From NCBI GenBank assembly GCA_027046105.1, contig JALTZQ010000164.1:1-11796 (forward strand): a stretch of DNA of 11,796 nt. Direction: 5' to 3'. The first letter of the stretch is position 1, and every line of letters begins with the position of its first letter. Both the position numbers and the translations under genes were made by a program. The notes under the pieces are model-generated. The model worked only from the letters and a program-made list of their open reading frames with translations. It made no database searches and was not told the origin of the DNA. The DNA comes from Pyrodictiaceae archaeon (GTDB lineage Archaea; Thermoproteota; Thermoprotei_A; Sulfolobales; Pyrodictiaceae). This document shows positions 1 to 7,333 of the stretch, one piece after another.

Positions 1-118
1 AAGTGATCCGTATGAGCCGCCTGAGAAGCCAGACCTAGTGCTAGATACGGAACACGATACTATTGAGGCAAATGTGGAGAAGCTTTATAGGCTTATTAGG
101 AGCAAGGTACACGCATAG
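1..118 (+). CDS. cysC: Adenylylsulfate (APS) kinase, C-terminal fragment (5' end outside window)
   Basis: The reading frame is open from base 2 to a TAG at 116-118 and gives 38 residues. They begin SDPYEPPEKPDLVLDTE and end in an amphipathic helix, YRLIRSKVHA. A proline-rich YExP segment followed by [ED]hVLDT and a closing helix is the typical C-terminus of APS kinase, the cytosolic enzyme that phosphorylates APS at the 3' hydroxyl to give PAPS. The P-loop and active-site region lie upstream of the window, so catalysis cannot be judged here. The presence of ATP sulfurylase 1.6 kb downstream on the same strand, which makes the substrate APS, supports the call strongly. The fragment is too short to exclude a fusion with another domain at its N-terminus. 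Confidence 0.85.
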   Translation, partial: SDPYEPPEKPDLVLDTEHDTIEANVEKLYRLIRSKVHA

Positions 119-210
119 ATTCCTTCCACACCAAGATATAGCTAGCCTTACGGCCGCATCGTACCATAATGTCTAGTTAGTTCCTGAGTAAATGGAGGGC
201 TTAACACTCC

Positions 211-1056
211 TTGGAGATAGTTGAGGTCTCTTCGCAGCCCTTACTAGATGAGGCTTTAAGGCTTGTAAAGAGAGTTCATAGAGGCTTAGATGAACTAAGC
301 GATAAATGGTGGCATGGCTTACGTCTTCTAGCACTAGTTGACCATGGTAAGGTTCGTGCTGTTACCGGTATCCGGAGCCTCCCCGGGCTTCTCGAGGCAA
401 GGCCTTTTACTGCACTACCAGGTGATACTGCTTCAGCAAAAGCTCTAGGAAAACACATCGCTAACTTAGCAAAGCATGTGCGCGTTGTTGCGTTGTCAAC
501 TCCACATCATGATGCCGGTTTAAGAGAGGCTGGATTTAAACCTGTCAGGAGAATACTAAGGATAGATATCCCGACATACAAGGCTAGCACTTATACTATT
601 GAGGATTACCGCGTTGCAGTAGTAAAGGAGAATATTGTTGATGATGCTGCTAGAGCTTTTGTAGAGGGGCTTGCAACCCACTGGGATTGGTGGATTAGGA
701 ATGATATTGGGGGATTTGATAAAGCCATAGAGTTGACTAAGCACTGGGTGACAAGCGGGGGTTCGAGGTGGTTTGTGGCTCTAAAAGGGAATGAAGTTGT
801 TGGTGCAACAGGTTATCGCGTTTGGAGAGGAACACGTGCATGGTTTGCTGGTGTAGCAGTTAAGCCTAGCCATAGACTAAAGGGGGTGGGTCGTTTACTC
901 CTGTATACTGCTCTACGTGATGCTGCAGAAAAGGGCTACTCTACCCTGACTGTATACACTGTAGCTAGTATTTCGAGTCTAGCTCCAGGTGCACTACTAT
1001 ACCTTAAAGCAGGCGGCTTCATTAGAGCAGAGTATGTACACTACGAGAAGCCCTAG
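211..1056 (+). CDS. GNAT-family N-acetyltransferase, apparently two tandem GNAT folds
   Basis: The protein has 281 residues. The C-terminal half carries the acetyl-CoA pyrophosphate-binding motif R/QxxGxG as RLKGVG at residues 222-227, preceded by the strand WFAGVAV and followed by the helix RLLLYTALRDAAEKG. It ends with the usual GNAT pattern ALLYLKAGGFIRAEYVHYEK. The N-terminal half (about 1-125) ends in LREAGFKPVRR (104-114), which looks like the end of another GNAT fold but has no RxxGxG motif, so it is probably a degenerate first domain. TTG 211 is the only start possible, because an in-frame TAA lies at 202-204. GGAGG at 194-198 is a somewhat distant ribosome-binding site. The gene sits between cysC and the sat cluster, which does not reveal its substrate. 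It could acetylate a small molecule or a protein N-terminus. Confidence 0.8.
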   Translation: MEIVEVSSQPLLDEALRLVKRVHRGLDELSDKWWHGLRLLALVDHGKVRAVTGIRSLPGLLEARPFTALPGDTASAKALGKHIANLAKHVRVVALSTPHHDAGLREAGFKPVRRILRIDIPTYKASTYTIEDYRVAVVKENIVDDAARAFVEGLATHWDWWIRNDIGGFDKAIELTKHWVTSGGSRWFVALKGNEVVGATGYRVWRGTRAWFAGVAVKPSHRLKGVGRLLLYTALRDAAEKGYSTLTVYTVASISSLAPGALLYLKAGGFIRAEYVHYEKP

Positions 1057-1171
1057 ACCATGAAGCAGTGATTCCCAAGGATTTAGGAAAGTTGGGACAG
1101 AAGCGTACTTTACCCTAAGAAATACAAGAGTTTAGCAAGGATCACCCTTAGCGTGTCATGGGGAGCTAGTC

Positions 1172-1381
1172 GTGGCTGATAGAGTGTCTATTCAGATAAG
1201 GCGCGAGCTCTACGAGAAGGCTAAGAAATTCATTGAGGAGCAAGGAGGGTTTAATAGCGTTGAAGAGCTCATCGAGTTCTTGCTTGAAGAGGCTCTTAGC
1301 ATGGAGGTCCCCGAGCAGAAGATGAGTAAGGAGGATGAGGAGAAGGTCAAGGAGAGGCTACGTGCTTTAGGCTACATCTAA
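1172..1381 (+). CDS. Small ribbon-helix-helix (CopG/Arc-type) protein, first of two paralogues
   Basis: The protein has 69 residues. A short amphipathic strand DRVSIQI (3-9) is followed by two helices (about 11-24 and 29-42) split by GGFNS, which is the layout of ribbon-helix-helix DNA-binding dimers. A charged linker then leads to a C-terminal helix ending in ERLRALGYI. The same LxALGYI ending occurs in the next gene. The GTG start at 1172 follows GGGGAG (1160-1165). The neighbouring ATG at 1158 hits a stop after three codons. The likely role is transcriptional control of the sat operon that follows, or of its own gene. An antitoxin-like role is possible, but no toxin partner is adjacent. 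The fold assignment is by pattern only. Confidence 0.7.
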   Translation: MADRVSIQIRRELYEKAKKFIEEQGGFNSVEELIEFLLEEALSMEVPEQKMSKEDEEKVKERLRALGYI

Positions 1382-1394
1382 CACTGTAATGATA

Positions 1395-1403
1395 TTTAAT
1401 TAA
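1395..1403 (+). promoter_or_regulatory. Candidate TATA box of the RHH2-sat-DHH-phosphodiesterase operon
   Basis: TTTAATTAA lies in the 62-base gap between the two RHH genes and matches the AT-rich archaeal TATA element. A transcript starting about 25-28 bases downstream would begin near 1425 and include the GGGGA (1436-1440) just before the ATG at 1444. A T5 run at 1418-1422 falls in the same gap and might instead help to end the first RHH transcript. The call is by sequence inspection only. Confidence 0.4.
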
Positions 1404-1443
1404 TCCCCCTATAGGCCTTTTTCTCACAATTTATTGGGGACGC

Positions 1444-1692
1444 ATGTCCTTGGATAGAGATGAAGGTATGCGTAAGGGTAAATACACGACTGTTTCAATA
1501 CCAGTGACTCTCTATAACAGGATAAAGGAGTTGATAAAGGATACGGGGTTTACTAGTGTATCACAGTTTGTCACCTATGTTCTTCGTGAAGTTGTTGCTG
1601 AAATGGAGAGGGAGAAGCTGGAGAGCACTAGTGTTAGCGAAGAGGAGAAGAAGAAGATCATAGAGAAGCTAAAGGCACTTGGCTATATCTAG
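1444..1692 (+). CDS. Small ribbon-helix-helix protein, second paralogue, first gene of the sat operon
   Basis: The protein has 82 residues and the same plan as the preceding small gene. The strand is YTTVSIP (14-20). Helix 1 is about 22-33, the turn is GFTSVS, and helix 2 is about 38-58. A Lys/Glu-rich tail ends in EKLKALGYI. ATG 1444 has GGGGA four bases upstream. An internal ATG at 1468 (residue 9) starts closer to the strand and is a reasonable alternative. Its stop is 13 bases before the sat ATG, so the two are surely co-transcribed. This fits autoregulation of the operon, with the partner RHH as a second regulator or heterodimer partner. The DNA-binding role is inferred from the fold pattern. 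Confidence 0.72.
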   Translation: MSLDRDEGMRKGKYTTVSIPVTLYNRIKELIKDTGFTSVSQFVTYVLREVVAEMEREKLESTSVSEEEKKKIIEKLKALGYI

Positions 1693-1705
1693 GTGAGGAG
1701 TAGGC

Positions 1706-2854
1706 ATGGTCGCTAGACCACATGGTGGACGACTTATTGATAGAGTTGTGTCGGGGCGTAGACGTGAACATCTCTTGGCTGAAGCAAGAGAGCTACCACA
1801 GATCCCAGTCGACGATATTACTGCTGCTGATGTAGTTAATATTGCTCATGGAGTATATAGTCCCTTGGAGGGATTTCTCGTTCAAGAGGATTACCTTAGT
1901 GTCCTTTACGAGATGAGGCTCGCCAATGACTTACCGTGGACAATCCCTATAATCCTCGATGTCGACCCAGAGCATATAGCTGGACTACGCGAGGGTGACG
2001 ATGTAGCCTTAGCCTATAATGGCATTATACTCGCTGTTATGAGGATTGAAGAGATTTATGGCTGGGACAAGAAAGAGTATGCTAAGCAAGTGTTTAAGAC
2101 AGTTGATCCGAGCCATCCAGGCGTGGCAAGAACCATGGCTAGAAGAGAGCTTCTCGTAGGTGGCCCCATAGATTTGCTCAATGAGCCTAGAGAGCCTTTT
2201 GAGAGATACCGGTTATGGCCAAAAGAGACACGGGTACTCTTCGAAATGAGGGGTTGGAGAACAATCGCTGCTTTCCAGACACGAAATGTACCACATTTGG
2301 GCCACGAGTATGTCCAGAAGGCTGCCTTAACATTCACTGACGGTCTTTTCATCAACCCTCTCGTGGGCTGGAAGAAGCCAGGTGATTACCGTGACGAGGT
2401 TATAGTGGCTGCCTACGAGGCCCTCATAGCAAACTATTATCCCAGAAACAGTGTTGTCTTTAGCATACTGAGAATGGCTATGAGGTATGCGGGTCCACGA
2501 GAAGCTGTACACCACGCCATTGTAAGGAAGAACTTCGGTGCAACACACTTCATAGTAGGCCGTGACCATGCAGGTGTAGGGGACTACTATGGGCCCTATG
2601 AGGCATGGGAGATCTTCCGTGAATTCCCCGACCTAGGTATAACGCCACTCTTCGTTCGTGAAGCCTTTTACTGCAAAAAGTGTAGCCAAATGGTTAATGA
2701 AAAGATTTGTCCACATCCAAGCGAGTATCGGGTAAAAATAAGTGGTACAAGGCTTAGGGAGATGATAAAACGTGGCGAGAAGCCACCAGAATACGTCATG
2801 AGGCCTGAGGTTTCAGAGGTTGTACTCAAGTACCCTAACCCCTTCGTAGAGTAG
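1706..2854 (+). CDS. sat: Sulfate adenylyltransferase (ATP sulfurylase)
   Basis: This cytosolic enzyme makes APS and pyrophosphate from ATP and sulfate. The 382-residue protein has the PUA-like N-terminal region with YSPLEGFL at 51-58. The nucleotide/sulfate-binding motif QxRNxxHxxH appears as QTRNVPHLGH (191-200), followed by GRDHAG (285-290) and ISGTRLREM (345-353). Cys323, Cys326, Cys335 and His337 form the CxxC...CxH zinc site typical of archaeal and thermophile enzymes. There is no fused APS kinase domain; a separate cysC lies upstream. ATG 1706 is preceded by GGTGAGGAG (1693-1700), a strong ribosome-binding site. All catalytic motifs appear intact. With CysC nearby and no APS reductase visible, the direction is probably PAPS synthesis, but a dissimilatory role cannot be excluded from this window. 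Confidence 0.97.
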   Translation: MVARPHGGRLIDRVVSGRRREHLLAEARELPQIPVDDITAADVVNIAHGVYSPLEGFLVQEDYLSVLYEMRLANDLPWTIPIILDVDPEHIAGLREGDDVALAYNGIILAVMRIEEIYGWDKKEYAKQVFKTVDPSHPGVARTMARRELLVGGPIDLLNEPREPFERYRLWPKETRVLFEMRGWRTIAAFQTRNVPHLGHEYVQKAALTFTDGLFINPLVGWKKPGDYRDEVIVAAYEALIANYYPRNSVVFSILRMAMRYAGPREAVHHAIVRKNFGATHFIVGRDHAGVGDYYGPYEAWEIFREFPDLGITPLFVREAFYCKKCSQMVNEKICPHPSEYRVKISGTRLREMIKRGEKPPEYVMRPEVSEVVLKYPNPFVE

Positions 2855-2883
2855 ACAACGCGTATGCCTGAGGGATTCTCCCT

Positions 2884-3924
2884 TTGAACCAGCCGTGTAA
2901 ACTAGGGGAGATGAGTAAGGGTATTGTTGTACACCACTGGGATGCTGATGGGATAGCATCAGCTGCTATGCTGGTTAGAATCGGTGTTGCTATTGACTGG
3001 TTAACGCCACGTATAGGCTCTTACAGTGCAGAAGCAATACCAGTCAAGGAGATCCAGAGCCATGATGGGCTAGTCTATGTGCTGGATTATGGAGTGCCCG
3101 GCAGAGAATACTCGAGACTAGCAAGTGTGCTCAGAAGACCACTAGTCGTTATCGATCATCACCGAGTCGAGGCCTGGAAACCACTAAGCAGTCAAGGACA
3201 ATACTGTAACCCTGTTGCCCAAGGAGTGGGCAGCGAGAGGGATTATCCAGCAACAGCTTTTGTACTTTACAAGGTGCTTAGCAAGCCAAGGGCTTTGCGC
3301 GACCTCGCTGTAATCGGTGTTGTTGGTGATACGGCTGCCTGGCTAAATGACCCAGATTGGCAAGACTTTATCAATAAGCTATCGGGTGGAGTCTTGAGCC
3401 TCGGTGAAGCAGAAGCCATTGTGAAACGCATAGATTCCTGCCATAAACTCTTCGACCATACCTGTACACATAGGGCTGTGCTAGCAGTTGCAGAGGAGCC
3501 CAGAGGTGTCCTAGAAGACCCCTACTACGACAAGGCTTTGAAGAGAATCGAGGAGCTAAACCGTGAAGTAGAGAAAGCATTGAAACCCATTAGCGAAACC
3601 GGCTTTGTAAGGGTCTACGAGCTTATCCTTGACGCCTACGTGACTGGGCATGTGGGGCGCCAACTTGCAGTAGGCCATGATGGTGTAATTGTTCTTGTTC
3701 ACTGGATCCCAAGACTGAATATGGGCTTTATCTACGTGAGAAGCCGTAAGTATGACTTATCCCCAATAGCTTCCGAGCTAAGACGTAGAGGATACCGTGT
3801 CGGCGGTAAGGACTATGTTTTTGTCGTTGAGTACTCTAAGCATCCTCCACGAGAAATCGTGGAAGAAATCGTTGAGACTATTAGGGATAAGCTAGGCGCC
3901 CTGGAAGGCCAGGAAGGAGGATAA
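2884..3924 (+). CDS. DHH-family phosphoesterase, candidate pAp phosphatase / oligonucleotide phosphodiesterase (NrnA/RecJ-like)
   Basis: The protein has 346 residues with all four metal-binding motifs of the DHH superfamily: HHWDADG (17-23), VLDYG with Asp68, IDHH with the DHH triad at 91-93, and VVGDT with Asp149. These predict an active Mn/Mg-dependent phosphoesterase. The C-terminal part (about 240-320) resembles the DHHA1 substrate-binding domain, but the usual GGGH is reduced to GGK (307-309). The size is close to NrnA-type enzymes, which remove the 3' phosphate of pAp and trim very short RNA. Position directly after sat suggests pAp disposal, although a RecJ-like role in nucleic acid metabolism is possible. 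TTG 2884 has GAGGG eight bases upstream. ATG 2911 (residue 10) is an alternative start but abuts its GGGGAG without a spacer. Confidence 0.85.
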   Translation: MNQPCKLGEMSKGIVVHHWDADGIASAAMLVRIGVAIDWLTPRIGSYSAEAIPVKEIQSHDGLVYVLDYGVPGREYSRLASVLRRPLVVIDHHRVEAWKPLSSQGQYCNPVAQGVGSERDYPATAFVLYKVLSKPRALRDLAVIGVVGDTAAWLNDPDWQDFINKLSGGVLSLGEAEAIVKRIDSCHKLFDHTCTHRAVLAVAEEPRGVLEDPYYDKALKRIEELNREVEKALKPISETGFVRVYELILDAYVTGHVGRQLAVGHDGVIVLVHWIPRLNMGFIYVRSRKYDLSPIASELRRRGYRVGGKDYVFVVEYSKHPPREIVEEIVETIRDKLGALEGQEGG

Positions 3925-3928
3925 GGTT

Positions 3929-5281
3929 ATGGCTAGAAAAGTCTTCATACTAGGTCTTGACTCTATGCCACCAAGCATACTCTATAGTAATGCAAGTAGT
4001 GCTTGGCTCCAATACCTGCATGGACTCGTGAAAGACTCGGCACGGTACGTGATGAGGAGTTGTCATCCACCAATAACTGTGCCTGCATGGATGGTCATGT
4101 TTACAGGGCGTAGTCCTGGCGAGCTAGGGATCTATGGGTTTAGGCATCGTAAGCCAGGCTCCTTCGACTACTATATCGTCGACTCGACACACATCCGCTA
4201 CCCAACACTATGGGATATCCTTGGTAGACATGGTCTACGTGTAGGTGTTTTCGGTGTACCCCCTACCTTTCCACCACGTCCTGTTCATGGCTGGCTAGTC
4301 ACAGACTTTACTACACCAAGTCCAGAGAAACCATACACTTTTCCTCCGTGGCTACGCCGCGAAATAGAACAAGTAGCTGGTCCAATGGTGTTCGATATAG
4401 TCTACCGTAGCCATGACAAGAGCCGAGTAGCACGCGAGCTTTTCACCATGGTGTACCAACACCTCCGCGTAGTCGAATACTTAGCAACGAGAAAACCCTG
4501 GGACGTCTTAGTCTATGTCGAGATAGGCGTTGATAGAGCACACCACGCATTCTGGAAATACTTTGACAAAAACCATCCAAGATACGAGGAGCACCCCGAG
4601 TACAGCCAGGTCATACCACACCTCTACAAAATGATCGATAAGTGGTTTGAGAAACTCCACAAAAAGATGCCAAAGGACACCATAGTGGTTATAGCATCAG
4701 ATCATGGAGTCAAGGCGATGAAGGGAGCATTCACTATTAACCAGTGGCTCATAGAGCAAGACTATCTAAAGCTACGAGAACAGCCCAAGAAGCAAGGCCA
4801 AGACCTAACTAGGGACATCATTGACTGGGAGCACACAATTGCCTGGGCTTGGGGAGGCTACTATTCACGCGTGTTCATTAACTTAAAGGGGCGTGAAGAG
4901 AAGGGGGTCATAGACCCTAAGTACTATGAGGAAACCATTAAACAATTAAAGAATGATCTAGAGAGGATAAGGGGGCCCAACAATGAGCAATGGAGAAACA
5001 TGGTCTACACTCCAAGCGAGCTATATACTAGGGTTGAAGGGGATGCACCAGACCTCATGGTCTACCTAGACGATCTATGGTGGAGGCCAGCTGGCACCAT
5101 AGGCTGGGATACTAACTACTTACCCGAAAACGATCGTGGACCAGATGATGCAGTCCATGATTGGAACGGGGTACTGGCAATCCATGACCCTGAAGCCACA
5201 TTAGCAAGGGGTGATAGGGGCATCATAAGAGCAGAAAATGTACTTGAAACACTGCTTGAGGTTATAGCCTCAAGGAAATAG
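3929..5281 (+). CDS. Alkaline-phosphatase-superfamily phosphodiesterase / nucleotide pyrophosphatase
   Basis: The protein has 450 residues with the metal-binding set of type I phosphodiesterases. Asp11 lies in FILGLD, and Thr50 in HPPITVPAW is the expected nucleophile. Asp202 and His206 lie in VDRAHHAFW, Asp258-His259 in IASDHG, and His410 in DAVHDWNG. The nucleophile is Thr, not the Cys/Ser in a CxPxR context of arylsulfatases, so phosphodiesters, nucleotides or phosphate esters are likelier substrates than sulfate esters. There is no signal peptide or membrane segment, so it should act in the cytosol. ATG 3929 starts four bases after the DHH gene stop, with GGAGG (3916-3920) inside that gene, so translation is probably coupled. 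The linkage suggests a substrate related to APS, PAPS or pAp, which is an inference. Confidence 0.88.
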   Translation: MARKVFILGLDSMPPSILYSNASSAWLQYLHGLVKDSARYVMRSCHPPITVPAWMVMFTGRSPGELGIYGFRHRKPGSFDYYIVDSTHIRYPTLWDILGRHGLRVGVFGVPPTFPPRPVHGWLVTDFTTPSPEKPYTFPPWLRREIEQVAGPMVFDIVYRSHDKSRVARELFTMVYQHLRVVEYLATRKPWDVLVYVEIGVDRAHHAFWKYFDKNHPRYEEHPEYSQVIPHLYKMIDKWFEKLHKKMPKDTIVVIASDHGVKAMKGAFTINQWLIEQDYLKLREQPKKQGQDLTRDIIDWEHTIAWAWGGYYSRVFINLKGREEKGVIDPKYYEETIKQLKNDLERIRGPNNEQWRNMVYTPSELYTRVEGDAPDLMVYLDDLWWRPAGTIGWDTNYLPENDRGPDDAVHDWNGVLAIHDPEATLARGDRGIIRAENVLETLLEVIASRK

Positions 5282-5412
5282 AGAGGATAGAGAGCACCTA
5301 CATTACAGAGCCTCCCTCGGAACATGTGGAACTGCATCCAGGGAGAGCTTGAAAAACATGGCATGTACTTGGGGGGAGAAAAGCGTTCAATGAGGGAGTC
5401 GAAGAGAGCTCC
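5282..5412. other. Convergent intergenic region, no gene supported
   Basis: These 131 bases separate the ends of the phosphodiesterase gene (+) and the acyl-CoA synthetase gene (-). On the + strand no T-run follows the stop. On the - strand, short T-runs opposite 5352-5356 and 5380-5383 could help to end the acyl-CoA synthetase transcript. A 30-codon frame at 5324-5416 (+) has no ribosome-binding site or recognisable content and is not called. Confidence 0.5.
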
Positions 5413-7146
5413 TTAGCTGTCCTTGCCTTCCTCCTCAATGAGTATGTTGGCATATTTGTCTCTGAGTGCCCGCTTGTTTATCTTGCCTACACTTGTCTTT
5501 GGTAGCTCACTTGTTATTACGACCTTGTCGGGTAGCCACCATTTCGGTATAACGCCTTTTTCTACGAATTTCTTGAGGTGCTCGATTATGTCCTCGGGTT
5601 TCAGTTTATCCTCATAGCCTGGTCTCGGAACTACTATTGCTACTGGTCTTTCTCCCCACTTAGGGTGTTTAGCTGCAATTACGGCAACCTCTCCTACCAT
5701 GGGGTGCTGGCTTATGAGGTCTTCTAGTCTAAGTGATGATATCCATTCGCCACCACTCTTTATCACATCCTTATCACGATCCATTATGAGTACATAGCCG
5801 TGTGGATCCCAGACCGCTATATCACCAGTGTGGAACCATCCGCCTCGCCATGCTTTTTCTGTTTTTGCTGGATCCTGATAGTATTCCCTCGTTACCCACG
5901 GTGTACGGACAACTATTTCACCCATGGTCTTACCGTCTCTTGGCACATCATTCATGTTCTCGTCCACGACACGTAACTGGACGAGTGGTACCGGTAACCC
6001 GGTTCTCTGGGCCATGAGCTCCCATTTGAACTCTTCTGGCTGGTCGAGCAGGTCTTGCTTTATAGTTGCTATTGTTAGTACTGGTGCTGTCTCAGTCATC
6101 CCATAGCCCACTATGGCCCTAATACCATTGTCCCAAGCTAGCTTTGCTAGTCCTCTAGGTAGCGCAGAGCCTCCAACAACAAAGATCAAGCCCTTTATCT
6201 TCTCACGGTACTTGGGGAAGTCGGGGTGCGTTAACAGCATGTAGAGTATTGTTGGTACTCCAGCAGTATGCGTTACACGGTGCTCTGCTAGGAGACGTAG
6301 GTAGAAGCCCGCATCAAACCTACCGGGATAAATTTGTTTGATTCCAAGCATTGTCGATATGTATGGTAGACCCCACGAATAGACATGGAACATCGGGACT
6401 ATATGCATGAATGTACTAGTGTAGCTTAAGCGGAACTCTGCGGGTATGAATGCCGATATATGTAGGGCTGTAGCTAGAGCATGGAGAACTATTTGGCGAT
6501 GAGTATGATACGTGCCTTTCGGCAACCCTGTTGTACCGGAAGTATAGCACATTGCCGCGACAGTGTTCTCGTCCAATTCCTCGAATTTATAGCCCCTTCC
6601 ACCATAGTCACGTAGCAGCGCCTCATAGTCGTAGACCTCTTTACCACCTAGCTTGGATGGTAGCTCTAGTTCCTCACTCTCACGTAGCACGATTATCTTT
6701 TCAACAGTCTTGAGCTCTGGTGCTATTTTCTCAACTAGAGGAAGGAAGTCCTGGTGCGCTATTAGCACCTTGTCTTTGGCATGGTTCATCACGTATATTA
6801 TCTCCATTGGTGCTAAGCGTATATTCACCGTATGCAGAACCGCACCCATCATCGGTACTGCTAGATAGGCTTCATAGTGCCAATGGGTATTCCAATCTAG
6901 TGTTGCAACACGATCACCCATTGCATATCTTCCATTAGCTCCCTTAACTCCGAGAGCTTCGAGTGCAGCTGCAAGCTTCTCAACACGATCACGTAGTTCT
7001 AGATAGGTATAGCTATGCTTGTCCTTGTAGTATATTCTCTGCTCGGGGGCCATGTATAGGCCATGGTATAGTAGCTTGTCTATGGTGAGTTGGTAGTCGG
7101 GGCCCTCACCGAGAACTAGAAGGGGTTGGCGGGACACGAGACACAC
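5413..7146 (-). CDS. AMP-forming acyl-CoA synthetase (fatty acyl-CoA ligase family)
   Basis: The enzyme activates a carboxylic acid with ATP to the acyl-AMP and then to acyl-CoA. The 577-residue protein has the complete adenylate-forming set: YTSGTTGLPKG (201-211), GYGMTET (347-353), GGWFHTGD (435-442), the hinge DRDKDVIKSGGEWIS (456-470) and the C-terminal catalytic Lys555 in TSVGKINKR. The length and the SGGEWIS segment fit the medium/long-chain or methylmercaptopropionate-CoA ligase group; the actual acid cannot be read from sequence. GTG 7146 gives a start only a few residues before the conserved region, and a second GTG lies at codon 4. A weak TATA-like ATTTTAG lies opposite 7182-7188. 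The gene stands alone, divergent from the thioredoxin gene. No beta-oxidation genes are adjacent. Confidence 0.93.
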   Translation of the reverse strand: MCLVSRQPLLVLGEGPDYQLTIDKLLYHGLYMAPEQRIYYKDKHSYTYLELRDRVEKLAAALEALGVKGANGRYAMGDRVATLDWNTHWHYEAYLAVPMMGAVLHTVNIRLAPMEIIYVMNHAKDKVLIAHQDFLPLVEKIAPELKTVEKIIVLRESEELELPSKLGGKEVYDYEALLRDYGGRGYKFEELDENTVAAMCYTSGTTGLPKGTYHTHRQIVLHALATALHISAFIPAEFRLSYTSTFMHIVPMFHVYSWGLPYISTMLGIKQIYPGRFDAGFYLRLLAEHRVTHTAGVPTILYMLLTHPDFPKYREKIKGLIFVVGGSALPRGLAKLAWDNGIRAIVGYGMTETAPVLTIATIKQDLLDQPEEFKWELMAQRTGLPVPLVQLRVVDENMNDVPRDGKTMGEIVVRTPWVTREYYQDPAKTEKAWRGGWFHTGDIAVWDPHGYVLIMDRDKDVIKSGGEWISSLRLEDLISQHPMVGEVAVIAAKHPKWGERPVAIVVPRPGYEDKLKPEDIIEHLKKFVEKGVIPKWWLPDKVVITSELPKTSVGKINKRALRDKYANILIEEEGKDS

Positions 7147-7239
7147 ACCCGCCTATGCTGTATCAGGGTGGGTTATGCTTCCTAAAATCACTGACGCTAA
7201 AGAATAGCCTTCTTTTCTCTCAAAACAAAAGATTAATTC

Positions 7240-7266
7240 AGCGACGAAACCATTATGGTTAGCGAC
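7240..7266. repeat. Dyad flanked by direct repeats in the divergent acs/thioredoxin promoter region
   Basis: AACCAT-T-ATGGTT at 7248-7260 is a perfect inverted repeat with 6-base arms. It is flanked on both sides by the hexamer AGCGAC in direct orientation (7240-7245 and 7261-7266), 21 bases apart, or about two helix turns. It lies about 33 bases upstream of the thioredoxin TATA box. It may be an operator, but the arms are short enough that chance is plausible. Confidence 0.3.
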
Positions 7267-7292
7267 AATACGTGGTTAGGGAGAGAAGCCCA

Positions 7293-7300
7293 CTTATAAG
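7293..7300 (+). promoter_or_regulatory. TATA box of the thioredoxin-like gene
   Basis: CTTATAAG is centred about 37 bases before the GTG at 7334. With the usual archaeal spacing of 25-28 bases, transcription would start near 7322-7326, leaving a leader of roughly ten bases. A very short leader is normal for a first gene in crenarchaea. Confidence 0.55.
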
Positions 7301-7333
7301 GCGCAGCCAGTGTAGGTGGCTTGATAGGGTGGT

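Noticed and set aside
1172..1692. The RHH pair as a toxin-antitoxin module
   Set aside because: Both products have the same RHH plan, and neither neighbour looks like a toxin. Operon regulation is the simpler reading.
3929..5281. Sulfatase function for the AP-superfamily enzyme because of linkage to sat
   Set aside because: The nucleophile position is Thr50 in a HPPITVP context; the CxPxR/SxPxR formylglycine motif of sulfatases is absent.
5324..5416. A 30-codon + strand frame after the phosphodiesterase gene
   Set aside because: No ribosome-binding site, no recognisable motif, and it runs into the end of the convergent acyl-CoA synthetase gene. Readthrough from the phosphodiesterase would meet a TAG at 5288.
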